12,022 bases of DNA from the NCBI GenBank assembly GCA_038237665.1, contig JBBRYK010000082.1:1-12022 (forward strand), given 5' to 3'. The stretch comes from JBBRYK01 sp038237665 (GTDB taxonomy: Bacteria; Actinomycetota; Thermoleophilia; Gaiellales; Gaiellaceae). Within the stretch, counting starts at the first letter, position 1; each line of letters starts with the position of its first letter. The notes below the pieces were generated by a model, which searched no databases, was not told the DNA's origin, and saw only the letters and a program-made list of their open reading frames with translations. Positions 1 through 6,703 of the stretch are shown here, in pieces. Position numbers and translations under genes: made by a program.

Positions 1-92
1 ACTCGCTCGAGACACTGCTCGCCAACGACGACAGCGAACAAGAAGAACGACAAATCAACGACCAGGAGGCACTCGCGCTCACCGCGGCCTGA
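1..92 (+). CDS. Possible 3' end of an unknown gene (5' truncated by window edge)
   Basis: An open frame from base 3 ends at a TGA at 90-92 and would encode a 29-residue acidic, Glu/Gln/Asp-rich C-terminus (ending QEALALTAA). It is the only plausible plus-strand gene and converges on recG. Codon use differs from the rest of the window: about 72% of third positions are G or C, with runs of GAA and CAA, against roughly 90% in the neighbours. That could mean acquired DNA or simply a non-coding stretch. I do not recognise the family. The frame stays open after the TGA, but that part runs into the antisense of recG and is not evidence for a gene. Confidence 0.35.
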   Translation, partial: SLETLLANDDSEQEERQINDQEALALTAA

Positions 93-191
93 GCAGCCCA
101 CGATCAAGCCGACGAGTTACACCACCTCCTGGGACTTGACTCCCCCCGGAAACTGGGTGTTCGAACCGCCGCCCCGCGGCCGACCAGACCC

Positions 192-2252
192 CTAGATACC
201 AGCGTCGCGTTCGGCGAAAATGCGCTCGACCTCGTCGTTCAGCGGGCCCTCGTGATCTACGAGCTCGGCGGCCGCCTTCCGCGCCTGCTCGAGGAGCGCT
301 CGATCCGCGCGCAGCCGCGTGAAACGGAGGTCGGAGAGGCCCGACTGACGCGTTCCGAGCAGCTGACCCTCGCCGCGGAGCTCGAGATCCTTCTCGGCCA
401 GCTCGAAGCCGTCGTTCGAATCGACGAGAGCCTGGAGGCGGTCCTTCGCCTCGTCGGTGAGCTCCTCGACGGGACGCGAGATGAGGAGGCAGTACGACTG
501 CTCGGCGCCGCGCCCCACCCGGCCGCGCAGCTGGTGCAGCTGGGCGAGGCCGAAGCGATCGGCCTCCTGCACGATCATGATCGTCGCGTTCGGCACGTCG
601 ACGCCCACCTCGATCACCGTCGTCGCCACCAGGACGTCGAGCTCGCGCGCCTTGAATGCCGCCATCAGCTCTCGCCGCTCCCCCGGGCGCAGCCGCCCGT
701 GCAGGAGCCCGACCCGGTACCCATTGAGCTCGGCGCGTCGCAGCCGGTCCGCCTCGGCCTCGGCCGCCCTCGCGACCGACGTGCCCGTCTCCTCGATCAG
801 CGGACACACGACGTACGCCTGCCGCCCCGCGTCGAGATGCCTGCGCAGCCGGGTGTAGGCGTCGGAGGAGCGGTCGGCCCCGACCCAGGCGGTGACGACC
901 GGCTTCCGGTCGGCGGGCGGCTTGGCGATCTCGCTGACGTGGAGATCGCCGTAGACGGTCAAAGCGAGCGTGCGGGGAATCGGCGTCGCGGTCATGTGTA
1001 GCACGTGCGGCGAGCGCCCCGCGACCAGCGCGGCCCGCTGTTCCACTCCGAACCGGTGCTGCTCGTCGACGACCGCGACGGCCAGATCGGCCAAGTCGAC
1101 GCCCTCCTGGATCAAGGCATGCGTCCCGACGAGGATCTGAGCGGTCGAGGCCCCGGCGCGCACCCGCTTCCCCACCGAGCTGGTCAAGAGGCCAACCGGC
1201 ACGCCGAGGTCGCGGCAGATTCCCTCGAGGGTCAGAAAATGCTGCTCGGCAAGGGTTTCGGTCGGGGCCATGAGCGCACCGCGGTACCCGGCCTCGACCG
1301 CCCGCAGCAGCGCGTAGAGCGCGACGACCGTCTTTCCCGACCCGACCTCACCCTGCAGCAGCCGCTGCATCGGCCGCTCCTGCTCCAGATCCGCGTCGAT
1401 CTCTGCGATCGCACGCTGCTGGTGCTCGGTCAGCTCGAACGGAAGCGCTTCGCGGTACCGCGCGGCCAGCTCGCCGGGCGGGCCCAGCGCCGGTGCCTTG
1501 ACTCCCGTCCGCTCCTGCGCACGACGCGCGAGCCCGAGCTGGAGGGCGAGCAGCTCGTCGAACGCCAGCCGCCTGCGGCCCAGCTCTCCGTCCTCCGGCG
1601 ACAGGGGCCGGTGTAGCGCGACGAGCGCGTCCGCGCGCAGCGGCAGGTCGAGCTCGACCTTCAGAGCGGCTGGCACCGGATCCGCGACATCGCGGGCGAA
1701 CTCGAGCGCGGCCCCGACGACGTCTCGCAGCCTCCTCTGCGGCAGCTCCTCGCTCGCCGGGTAGACCGGGGCGAAGTCGGCGGTGGCCGACACGCCGTCC
1801 ACGTCGTACGCGCGAACCGCGAACTGGTTGCGGCTCAGATGGCCGCGGAGCCGGACGCGAAGTCCTGGCCGAAGCCGCTCGACGAGCCACGGCTGGTTGA
1901 ACCAGATGGCCGTGATCTCCCCGCTCTCATCGGCGACGAGCGACTGAACGATCGTGCGGCGGCCGCGAATCGGCCGCACCGAGGTCCGGCGGACCTCGCC
2001 TGCGATTGCCACTTCCTCTTCTCCGAAGAGGTCCGCAATCGGGATCTCGGGCGCGGCAGCTTCATAGCGCCGCGGACGGTGAGCCAGGAGGTCTCCGACC
2101 GTCTTGAGCCCCAGCTTGGCGAGCCGCTTCGCGATCTGCGGCCCGACCCCGGCGAGCGAGTCGACACCCGCCGTCAGGCGCTCCGGCCGCGCAAACCCGC
2201 GCGGCCGCGGCCAGGACTCCTCTTGGTCCAGGCTCGCGAACGCCGTCGGTAT
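192..2252 (-). CDS. recG: ATP-dependent DNA helicase RecG (start codon uncertain)
   Basis: RecG remodels stalled replication forks and Holliday junctions by double-strand DNA translocation. The N-terminal wedge is visible: a helix-hairpin region with GVGPQIAKRLAKLGLKTVGD, then an OB-fold with WFNQPW. The helicase core follows: Walker A GEVGSGKT near residue 302, DEQH near 396, MTATPIPRT near 420, and the motif V/VI block from TTVIEVGVDVP to QLRGRVGRG. The C-terminus carries the RecG-typical ELRGEGQLLGTRQSGL. The first GTG is at 2010-2012, but starting there gives 606 aa and removes half the wedge. The conserved frame and coding-like third-position bias continue upstream to about 2258, with no ATG, GTG or TTG before the in-frame TAA at 2295-2297. 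I placed the start at an ATA at 2250-2252 (686 aa, normal RecG length); CTG at 2229-2231 or 2175-2177 are alternatives. Identity is certain; the start is not. Confidence 0.95.
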   Translation of the reverse strand: MPTAFASLDQEESWPRPRGFARPERLTAGVDSLAGVGPQIAKRLAKLGLKTVGDLLAHRPRRYEAAAPEIPIADLFGEEEVAIAGEVRRTSVRPIRGRRTIVQSLVADESGEITAIWFNQPWLVERLRPGLRVRLRGHLSRNQFAVRAYDVDGVSATADFAPVYPASEELPQRRLRDVVGAALEFARDVADPVPAALKVELDLPLRADALVALHRPLSPEDGELGRRRLAFDELLALQLGLARRAQERTGVKAPALGPPGELAARYREALPFELTEHQQRAIAEIDADLEQERPMQRLLQGEVGSGKTVVALYALLRAVEAGYRGALMAPTETLAEQHFLTLEGICRDLGVPVGLLTSSVGKRVRAGASTAQILVGTHALIQEGVDLADLAVAVVDEQHRFGVEQRAALVAGRSPHVLHMTATPIPRTLALTVYGDLHVSEIAKPPADRKPVVTAWVGADRSSDAYTRLRRHLDAGRQAYVVCPLIEETGTSVARAAEAEADRLRRAELNGYRVGLLHGRLRPGERRELMAAFKARELDVLVATTVIEVGVDVPNATIMIVQEADRFGLAQLHQLRGRVGRGAEQSYCLLISRPVEELTDEAKDRLQALVDSNDGFELAEKDLELRGEGQLLGTRQSGLSDLRFTRLRADRALLEQARKAAAELVDHEGPLNDEVERIFAERDAGI

Positions 2253-2274
2253 GTGCCGAGCAGCCAGGCTTTCG

Positions 2275-2280
2275 AGTATA
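2275..2280 (-). promoter_or_regulatory. Candidate -10 box for recG (TATACT)
   Basis: The minus strand reads TATACT, five of six matches to TATAAT, in an otherwise very GC-rich stretch just after the stop-codon hairpin of the small ORF. No convincing -35 lies 16-18 bases upstream. A transcript would begin near 2268, about 16 bases before the ATA start proposed for recG and close to a CTG at 2265-2267, so any recG leader would be very short. Confidence 0.35.
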
Positions 2281-2288
2281 GGACCGGG

Positions 2289-2319
2289 GGCCGGTTAGCC
2301 CGGCGGCTTGTAACCGGCC
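2289..2319 (-). terminator. Stem-loop straddling the small-ORF stop codon
   Basis: A perfect 9-bp inverted repeat, GGCCGGTTA at 2289-2297 and TAACCGGCC at 2311-2319, encloses a 13-base GC-rich loop. The TAA stop of the 31-aa ORF is part of the stem. There is no T-run after it on the minus strand, so it could be an actinobacterial terminator without a U-tract, an attenuator, or a message-stabilising hairpin between degV and recG. Confidence 0.4.
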
Positions 2320-2390
2320 TGGCCGGCCTTGCGCATCGCCTCGAGGCCCTCTCCCGTCGAGAGCAGCGGGGTGGTCTTGAACGCCTTCAC
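2295..2390 (-). CDS. Putative 31-residue small protein between degV and recG
   Basis: A GTG at 2388-2390 opens a 31-codon frame ending in TAA at 2295-2297. About 28 of 30 codons after the start end in G or C, matching the real genes here, whereas the same frame just upstream of the GTG drops to about 11 of 17; that contrast is the main argument that it is translated. A weak purine-rich stretch (AGGCGGAG) lies directly before the start. The product is basic, with Lys at residues 2, 5, 21 and 28, and ends in GYKPPG; it has no signal peptide or membrane segment. It begins 55 bases after the degV stop and is in the same frame as recG, separated from it by the TAA. I do not recognise a family. It could be the remnant of a longer N-terminus or chance. 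Confidence 0.4.
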   Translation of the reverse strand: MKAFKTTPLLSTGEGLEAMRKAGQAGYKPPG

Positions 2391-2445
2391 CGCTCCGCCT
2401 GCCGACGCAGCGAGCGAGAAAGCAGCTGCGCTGGCGGCGACCCTA

Positions 2446-3315
2446 CTACTCGTCGCGAAACCAGAAAAACCCGACCGTGCCCGGGCCGGCGTGTGTTCCG
2501 ACCACCGGGCCTAGGATCGTCGAGATCTCGATCTCGGCGTGGGGTCGAGTCCGGCGCACCAGCTCGCGCAGCGCCTGCTCGCGCTCCGGCGCATCGGCGT
2601 GCGCGATCCCGACCTTCAGCGCCGGCCCGTCCTCACCCGCGCTCGACTCGAACTCCGAGACGAACTCCTCGAACGCCTTCTGGTTTCCGCGTACGCGCTT
2701 GATCGGGATCACTTCCCCGTCGGCGATCGTCAGGATCGGCTTGATGTTCAGCAGCTGCCCGGCCATCGCCCGGGCGCGGCCGATCCGGCCTCCCTTGGCC
2801 AGGTACTCCAGCGTCTCCACGGTGAAGAGCAGACGTGCCTCACGGCGATAGCGGGCAATCAGCTCGTCGATCTCCTCCGTGCTCGTCCCGCGCTCCAGGC
2901 GCCGCTGGATCGCCAGGCCGAGCATCGCGATCGCGGCGGAGGCCGAGCCCGAATCCACGATGTGCACCCGGTCGCCGCCCAGCTCCTCGGCCGCACGGCG
3001 GGCGCTCTCGACGGTCCCGGACAGGTTCCCGGAGATGTGGATCGAATAGATGCTTTCGTAGCTCCCGGCAAGCTCCTCGTAGACGCCGAGAAAGTCGCCC
3101 GGCGGGGGCTGGGACGTCGTCGGCAGCTCGGTTGCGACGCGCAGCCGCTCGTAGAAGTCGTGCGGCCCGAGCTCGACGTAGTCGCGGAAGCTCTCGTCGC
3201 CGAACCGGACGTACAGCGGTACGACCCGCCAGTTCGGGAATCGCTCCGGCGCCTGCGGGTAGTCCGCCGTCGAGTCGACGACGATCGCGGTGTTCCCGGC
3301 CGTCAGCGCGCTCAC
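2446..3315 (-). CDS. degV: DegV family protein, FakB-type fatty-acid-binding subunit
   Basis: DegV/FakB proteins bind a fatty acid and present it to FakA for phosphorylation, giving acyl-phosphate for membrane lipid synthesis. The 289-aa length is normal. Visible motifs are IVVDSTADYP (residues 11-20), the TTSQPPPGDF ligand-loop segment, SIHISGNLSGT, HIVDSGSAS and ETLEYLAKGGRIGRA, then NIKPILTIADGE and a C-terminal GPVVGTHAGPGTVG. I chose the GTG at 3313-3315 because the family's first strand starts about ten residues later and because this start overlaps the receiver stop in GTGA, a coupling arrangement. The frame remains open upstream, but those Arg-rich residues are antisense-style filler. 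fakA lies two genes upstream, which supports the FakB role. The bound fatty acid cannot be read from sequence. Confidence 0.93.
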   Translation of the reverse strand: MSALTAGNTAIVVDSTADYPQAPERFPNWRVVPLYVRFGDESFRDYVELGPHDFYERLRVATELPTTSQPPPGDFLGVYEELAGSYESIYSIHISGNLSGTVESARRAAEELGGDRVHIVDSGSASAAIAMLGLAIQRRLERGTSTEEIDELIARYRREARLLFTVETLEYLAKGGRIGRARAMAGQLLNIKPILTIADGEVIPIKRVRGNQKAFEEFVSEFESSAGEDGPALKVGIAHADAPEREQALRELVRRTRPHAEIEISTILGPVVGTHAGPGTVGFFWFRDE

Positions 3316-3695
3316 GCGGCCACGCCCTTGGCCGCCTGGTGGAGCGCCGCGACGATCACGTCGAGGTGCTCGTCCTTGGTCAGGGTCGACACAACTCCGG
3401 CGTTCTGCAGCTCGTCGCGCTCGCCCTGGCTCACGTCTCCGGTGAGGGCCACGACGGCGACGCGGGGACACTGGTCACGAAGCGACCGCGCCACTTCGAC
3501 ACCGTCCAGGCCGGGGAGGCGGTAGTCGAGGACGACCACGTCGGGAGCGAGCTCAAGACAGGCCTCGGTCGCCCGGCCGCCGTCGGCGAGCGAACCGACC
3601 ACGGCGATGTCGTCGCGGAGCTCGAAGAGCAGCTCGAGAGCCTGGCGGAACGCGTCATTGTCCTCGACGAGGAGGACTTTGAGGGGGGCGCCCAT
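3312..3695 (-). CDS. Stand-alone response-regulator receiver domain (CheY-like)
   Basis: This 127-aa protein is a single phosphoacceptor receiver with no DNA-binding or enzymatic output domain. The acidic pair is E11/D12 in VLLVEDND, the phosphorylated Asp is D57 in VVVLDYRLPGLDG, the switch Thr is T85 in VVALTGD, and the conserved Lys is K107 in STLTKDEHL. It should therefore be phosphorylatable. No histidine kinase is in the window. The ATG is 9 bases after the fakA stop, and its stop overlaps the degV start, so it is embedded between the two subunits of a fatty acid kinase. NarL-type regulators have similar receivers followed by an HTH; here the protein ends after the receiver. Its partner and output are unknown; a role in modulating FakA or FakB is only an inference from position. 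Confidence 0.92.
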   Translation of the reverse strand: MGAPLKVLLVEDNDAFRQALELLFELRDDIAVVGSLADGGRATEACLELAPDVVVLDYRLPGLDGVEVARSLRDQCPRVAVVALTGDVSQGERDELQNAGVVSTLTKDEHLDVIVAALHQAAKGVAA

Positions 3696-3704
3696 CGGTT
3701 GAGC

Positions 3705-5303
3705 CTACTCGGCCGAGATCAGCAGCGGGTAGTGCGGCTGGCCCCCGGGCTGTACCTCGACCTCGAGGCCCGGATGGCGCTCCGTCAGGCCCTCGAGCAG
3801 CCCTTCGAGCTGGAGCTCGTCCTCGCCGGTGAGGAAGGTCATCACGTCGCGGGGCTCCGACAGGAGCCGCTCCGCGACGGCCGATGCGACCTCGCCGAAG
3901 TCCAGGCCCGCCGCGACCGGGTCGCCTTCGGCCAGTCCCAGATAGGCCCCTTTCTGCACGGCGAGCCCGTTCAACGTCGCGTCCCGCGAAGCGATCGTCA
4001 CCTCGCCGGTGACGACGCCGGAGACCGCCTGGCGCATCGCCTCGGCATTCTCGGCCGCGCTTTGCGCGCCGTCGAAGACGACCATCGCCGCCAGCCCGCG
4101 TTGGATCGAGTCCGTGGGCACGACCTCGACGACCTTCTCGGACAAGCCGGCCGCCTGCTCCGCAGCCAGGATCACGTTCGCGTTGTTGGGAAGCAGGACG
4201 ACCTCGTCGGCGGGAGCCGCCTCGATCGCCTCGACCAGTTGGGCCGCTGAGGGGTTCATGGTCTGCCCCCCTTCGACGATGTGCGTCGCGCCGAGGCTCT
4301 CGAAGATCGCTCGGTTCCCGCCGCCCGCGACGACCGCGACGACGTCGGAGGTGTTCGGCGCGGCTGCGCCGCCCGGCAGCGCCTCGAGGAGCCTGCCCTC
4401 GCGGGCGACCGTCTGCTGGTGCATGTTCGCGATCTCGACACCCTCGATCACCCCGACAGCCGTTCCATAGCCGAGCGCGACCCCGGGCTCGTCCGTGTGG
4501 ACGTGGATCTTGAGCGCCGTCGAGTCGCCGACGACGAGGAGCGAATCGCCGATCTTCTCCAGCTCCTGCTCGAGGGTCTCGGCGTCGAGGTTCTCCCCCT
4601 CGACCACGAAGACGGTGCAGTAGCGGTAGCGCGAGAGCTCCCGGTGCACGGCGTCGATGCCGATCGTCAGTTCCTCGGCAGGGGGCGGAGCGAGCGGCTC
4701 GCCGGAGATCCCGGCGGCGAGGCCGCGGACGAGCTCGAGCAGTCCGGCGCCTCCCGCGTCGACCACGCCCGCCTCGCGGAGGACGTCGAGCAGCTCCTTC
4801 GTCCGCGCCACGGACGCCTCACCGCGCGTGACAAGCGCCCGAAAGAGCTCATCCGCATGGAGCTCCGGGTGCGAGCGCGCCTCGGCCTCCTCGGCCAGCT
4901 CCCGGATGACCGTGAGCATCGTCCCCTCGACGGGGCGCCGTACCGCCCGGTAGGCCGCGTCGCTCGCCGAGCGAAACGCGCGGGCAAGCTCGGGTGCGTC
5001 GATCGTCGTAGCGGTGCCGAGAACGTCGGCGAAGCCGCGGACGATCTGAGAGAGGATCACGCCCGAGTTGCCCCGAGCGCCCATCAGCGCGGCCCGCGAA
5101 ACCTGATGGGCGAGTGCGGCGCGGTCCTCGGCCTCTGAGCTCTCGAGCGCCTCCACGATCGAGCGGACGGTCAGTGCCAGGTTGGTGCCGGTGTCGCCGT
5201 CCGGCACGGGGTAGACGTTCAGATCGTCGATCCGCTGCCGGCTCGCTTCGAGCGACGACGCCGCCGACCGAGCCAGCTCCCGCGCCAGTGCGACGTCACT
5301 CAT
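3705..5303 (-). CDS. fakA: Fatty acid kinase catalytic subunit FakA (DAK2/DhaL domain, YloV-like)
   Basis: FakA transfers phosphate from ATP to fatty acids held by FakB. The N-terminal DhaL-type ATP-binding domain (about 1-200) shows DLNVYPVPDGDTGTN at 27-41, with D35, D37 and N41 as the expected Mg-nucleotide ligands, then RGNSGVILSQ and the GGAGL motif. The middle carries LKIHVHTDEPG, and the C-terminal domain ends with TFLTGEDE and GGQPHYPLLISAE, as in YloV/FakA proteins. The 532-aa length is slightly below the usual 550. The ATG at 5301-5303 overlaps the asp23 stop (ATGA). The asp23-fakA pair matches yloU-yloV of Bacillus subtilis. Older annotation as a dihydroxyacetone kinase is less likely because there is no DhaK subunit nearby and a FakB candidate follows. 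Confidence 0.94.
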   Translation of the reverse strand: MSDVALARELARSAASSLEASRQRIDDLNVYPVPDGDTGTNLALTVRSIVEALESSEAEDRAALAHQVSRAALMGARGNSGVILSQIVRGFADVLGTATTIDAPELARAFRSASDAAYRAVRRPVEGTMLTVIRELAEEAEARSHPELHADELFRALVTRGEASVARTKELLDVLREAGVVDAGGAGLLELVRGLAAGISGEPLAPPPAEELTIGIDAVHRELSRYRYCTVFVVEGENLDAETLEQELEKIGDSLLVVGDSTALKIHVHTDEPGVALGYGTAVGVIEGVEIANMHQQTVAREGRLLEALPGGAAAPNTSDVVAVVAGGGNRAIFESLGATHIVEGGQTMNPSAAQLVEAIEAAPADEVVLLPNNANVILAAEQAAGLSEKVVEVVPTDSIQRGLAAMVVFDGAQSAAENAEAMRQAVSGVVTGEVTIASRDATLNGLAVQKGAYLGLAEGDPVAAGLDFGEVASAVAERLLSEPRDVMTFLTGEDELQLEGLLEGLTERHPGLEVEVQPGGQPHYPLLISAE

Positions 5304-5638
5304 GCGGAGGCCCGGACGTCCTTGATCGTCACGTCCACCGCGGCAACCTTGAGACGGGTCAAACGCTCGAGCTCATACGTGACCCGAGAGCGTATGGTGG
5401 CCGCGACCTCCGCGAGGTTAAGCCCGTACTCGACGACCACGGCCAGTTCCACTGCGATCCCGCCGTCGCGCTCCGTGACGGAGACGCCGTTCCGGTTCAG
5501 CAGCCGGCCGACTCCACCCTTCCCCGAAAGGCCGACGACGCCGTAGCACTCCTCGGCGGTCCGGCTGACGATCTGCGCGATCGCGCCGGTCGAGATCGAG
5601 ATGCGGCCGAGCGGAGTCGCGATGCTGCGGGCGTCCAC
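5300..5638 (-). CDS. Asp23/Gls24 family protein (YloU-like)
   Basis: This 112-aa protein belongs to the Asp23/Gls24 family, whose members are linked to envelope stress in Firmicutes and are found beside fakA. Family features are the N-terminal GRISISTGAIAQIVSRTAEE, the following CYGVVGLSGKGG, the acidic-hydrophobic strand GGIAVELAVVVEYG, and a C-terminal helix and strand with VRSRVTYELERLTRLKV-like spacing ending in VAAVDVTIKDV. No transmembrane segment or signal peptide is present. The GTG start at 5636-5638 sits 37 bases after rpmB, and the stop overlaps fakA by 4 bases, so the two are very likely translated together. The biochemical role is not known. Confidence 0.9.
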   Translation of the reverse strand: MDARSIATPLGRISISTGAIAQIVSRTAEECYGVVGLSGKGGVGRLLNRNGVSVTERDGGIAVELAVVVEYGLNLAEVAATIRSRVTYELERLTRLKVAAVDVTIKDVRASA

Positions 5639-5675
5639 GCCGGTTAGACGCGATCCCGCGGCAACGGGGTTGCTT

Positions 5676-5867
5676 CTACAACGCCTTCTGGATCTTGCCG
5701 CTCTTCAGGCAGCGCGTGCAGACGTAGGCCCGCTGGGCCTTCCCGCCGAGCAGCACGCGGACGCGCTGGAGGTTCGGATCGAACCGCCGTTTCGTGGCCA
5801 CCATCGAGTGGCTCCGGTTGTGCCCGAACCCGGGCTTCTTTCCACAGACGGCGCAGACCTTCGACAT
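5676..5867 (-). CDS. rpmB: 50S ribosomal protein L28
   Basis: This 63-residue basic protein is the large-subunit protein L28. It opens with MSKVCAVCGKKPGFGHNRSH and contains ATKRRFDPNLQRVRV and a C-terminal YVCTRCLKSGKI, all typical of the family. Cysteines at 5 and 8 and near 50 and 53 form two CxxC pairs, so this is a zinc-binding type rather than the cysteine-free paralogue. The ATG lies 29 bases after the ribH stop, without a clear Shine-Dalgarno sequence. It is on the same strand as asp23 and fakA; in Bacillus subtilis rpmB neighbours yloU in the opposite orientation. Confidence 0.97.
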   Translation of the reverse strand: MSKVCAVCGKKPGFGHNRSHSMVATKRRFDPNLQRVRVLLGGKAQRAYVCTRCLKSGKIQKAL

Positions 5868-5896
5868 AGCGGCCGGGAAGTGTAGCCGCGGACGGC

Positions 5897-6703
5897 TCAG
5901 CGGGTGGCCGCTACAGCCCGCAGCTGGGCGAAGACGTCGGCCATCTCGAGCGCCGTTCGGGCGGCCTCGGCGGCTCGGTCGATGCGATCCTCGGCCTGTT
6001 CCCGGGTCTCGGTCGTCAGGAGGCCGAAGGCGACCGGGACACCCGTCTCGATCGCGGCGAGCTGGAGGCCGCTCGCGGCCTCGCCGGCAACGAAGTCGAA
6101 ATGCGGCGTGTCCCCGCGGATCACGCAGCCGAGGGCGACGATGCAGGCGTAGCGGCGGGTCTTGGCGAGCGCCATCGCCGCCAGCGGCAGTTCGAACGCG
6201 CCCGGAACGGGAACGATCGTGATCGCGTCCTTGGAGACTCCGGCCGTCGCCAGCGCCTCGAGCGCCGACTCGAGCATCGCCTTCGTGATCTCACGGTTGA
6301 AGCGGGCGACCACGACCCCGACCGATCTGCGGCGGCCGAAGGGCTCGCCCTCGAGCGTCGTATAGCCGTCCGGCACGGAGAAGACGCCGGCCGCGTGCTC
6401 GAGCGGCAACGCTTCCGGCTCCGCCTCTGGTTCCGGCTCGGGCTCGATCGCCGGCACGGGCATGGGCTCGACGACGGCCGCCGGCTCCGGCTCGGGAGCG
6501 GGCCGCGGCCGGACCTCGGGCTCCGGAATTGCGGCCGCCGGCTCGCGCTCGGTCTCCGGCTCGCGCTCGGTCTCCGGCTCGCGCTCGGCCTCCGGCTCGC
6601 GCTCGGGCTCGGGCTCGGGCCGAGAGCTCGCGGGTGCCGGCCGCGCTCCGGTCACACGCTCCGCGCCCGGCCAGCTCTGTTCGTGGTCGAAGGGCTCAGA
6701 CAT
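5897..6703 (-). CDS. ribH: 6,7-dimethyl-8-ribityllumazine synthase with a long Pro/Glu-rich N-terminal extension
   Basis: RibH condenses DHBP with the ribityl-aminouracil intermediate to give lumazine, the substrate of RibE. The catalytic domain is residues about 120-268: VVARFN, PVPGAFELP (165-173), GCVIRGDTPHFDF with catalytic-type H201, and GVPVAFGLLTTET. The usual loop RAGxKAGNKG is shortened to DRIDRAAEAA, keeping an Arg but losing the GNKG lysine. Ahead of this, residues 28-100 are almost entirely Pro, Glu, Arg and Ala (EREPET repeats), giving 268 aa against about 155 for the family. The extension is in frame and starts at an ATG overlapping the ribBA stop by 8 bases, so translation coupling favours the long form. 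An internal ATG near residue 81 would still leave most of a tail. The extension has no hydrophobic segment and is probably disordered. Confidence 0.95.
   Translation of the reverse strand: MSEPFDHEQSWPGAERVTGARPAPASSRPEPEPEREPEAEREPETEREPETEREPAAAIPEPEVRPRPAPEPEPAAVVEPMPVPAIEPEPEPEAEPEALPLEHAAGVFSVPDGYTTLEGEPFGRRRSVGVVVARFNREITKAMLESALEALATAGVSKDAITIVPVPGAFELPLAAMALAKTRRYACIVALGCVIRGDTPHFDFVAGEAASGLQLAAIETGVPVAFGLLTTETREQAEDRIDRAAEAARTALEMADVFAQLRAVAATR
6540..6606 (-). repeat. 18-bp tandem repeat inside ribH (about 3.7 copies)
   Basis: The plus-strand unit GGCTCGCGCTCGGTCTCC occurs at 6540-6557 and 6558-6575 exactly, at 6576-6593 with one T-to-C change, and for its first 13 bases at 6594-6606. 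On the coding strand it gives six-residue EREPET/EREPEA units. The copies are nearly identical in DNA, suggesting recent slippage-driven expansion rather than selection on residues alone. Confidence 0.9.

Noticed and set aside
155..190. GTTCGAAC flanked by GC-rich bases, resembling a tRNA T-loop and possible attachment site
   Set aside because: The T-stem has a mismatch, the acceptor arm does not fit, and no D or anticodon arm precedes it on either strand.
93..251. Continuation of the left-edge plus-strand frame past its TGA as a decayed gene
   Set aside because: The continuation merges into the antisense of recG, so openness is explained by recG codon bias; no homologous motif could be recognised.
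3316..3471. N-terminal extension of DegV beyond the GTG at 3315
   Set aside because: The extra residues are Arg-rich, overlap the receiver gene in another frame, and lie before the family's first strand.
1839..4250. Long plus-strand open frames opposite recG, degV and fakA (for example 1839-2702 and 2835-4250)
   Set aside because: They are Arg/Pro/Ala-rich, match no family and lie antisense to genes with clear motifs; long spurious frames are expected at this GC content.
6400..6700. RibH N-terminal extension as a signal or membrane anchor
   Set aside because: It contains no hydrophobic stretch; it is dominated by Glu, Pro, Arg and Ala.
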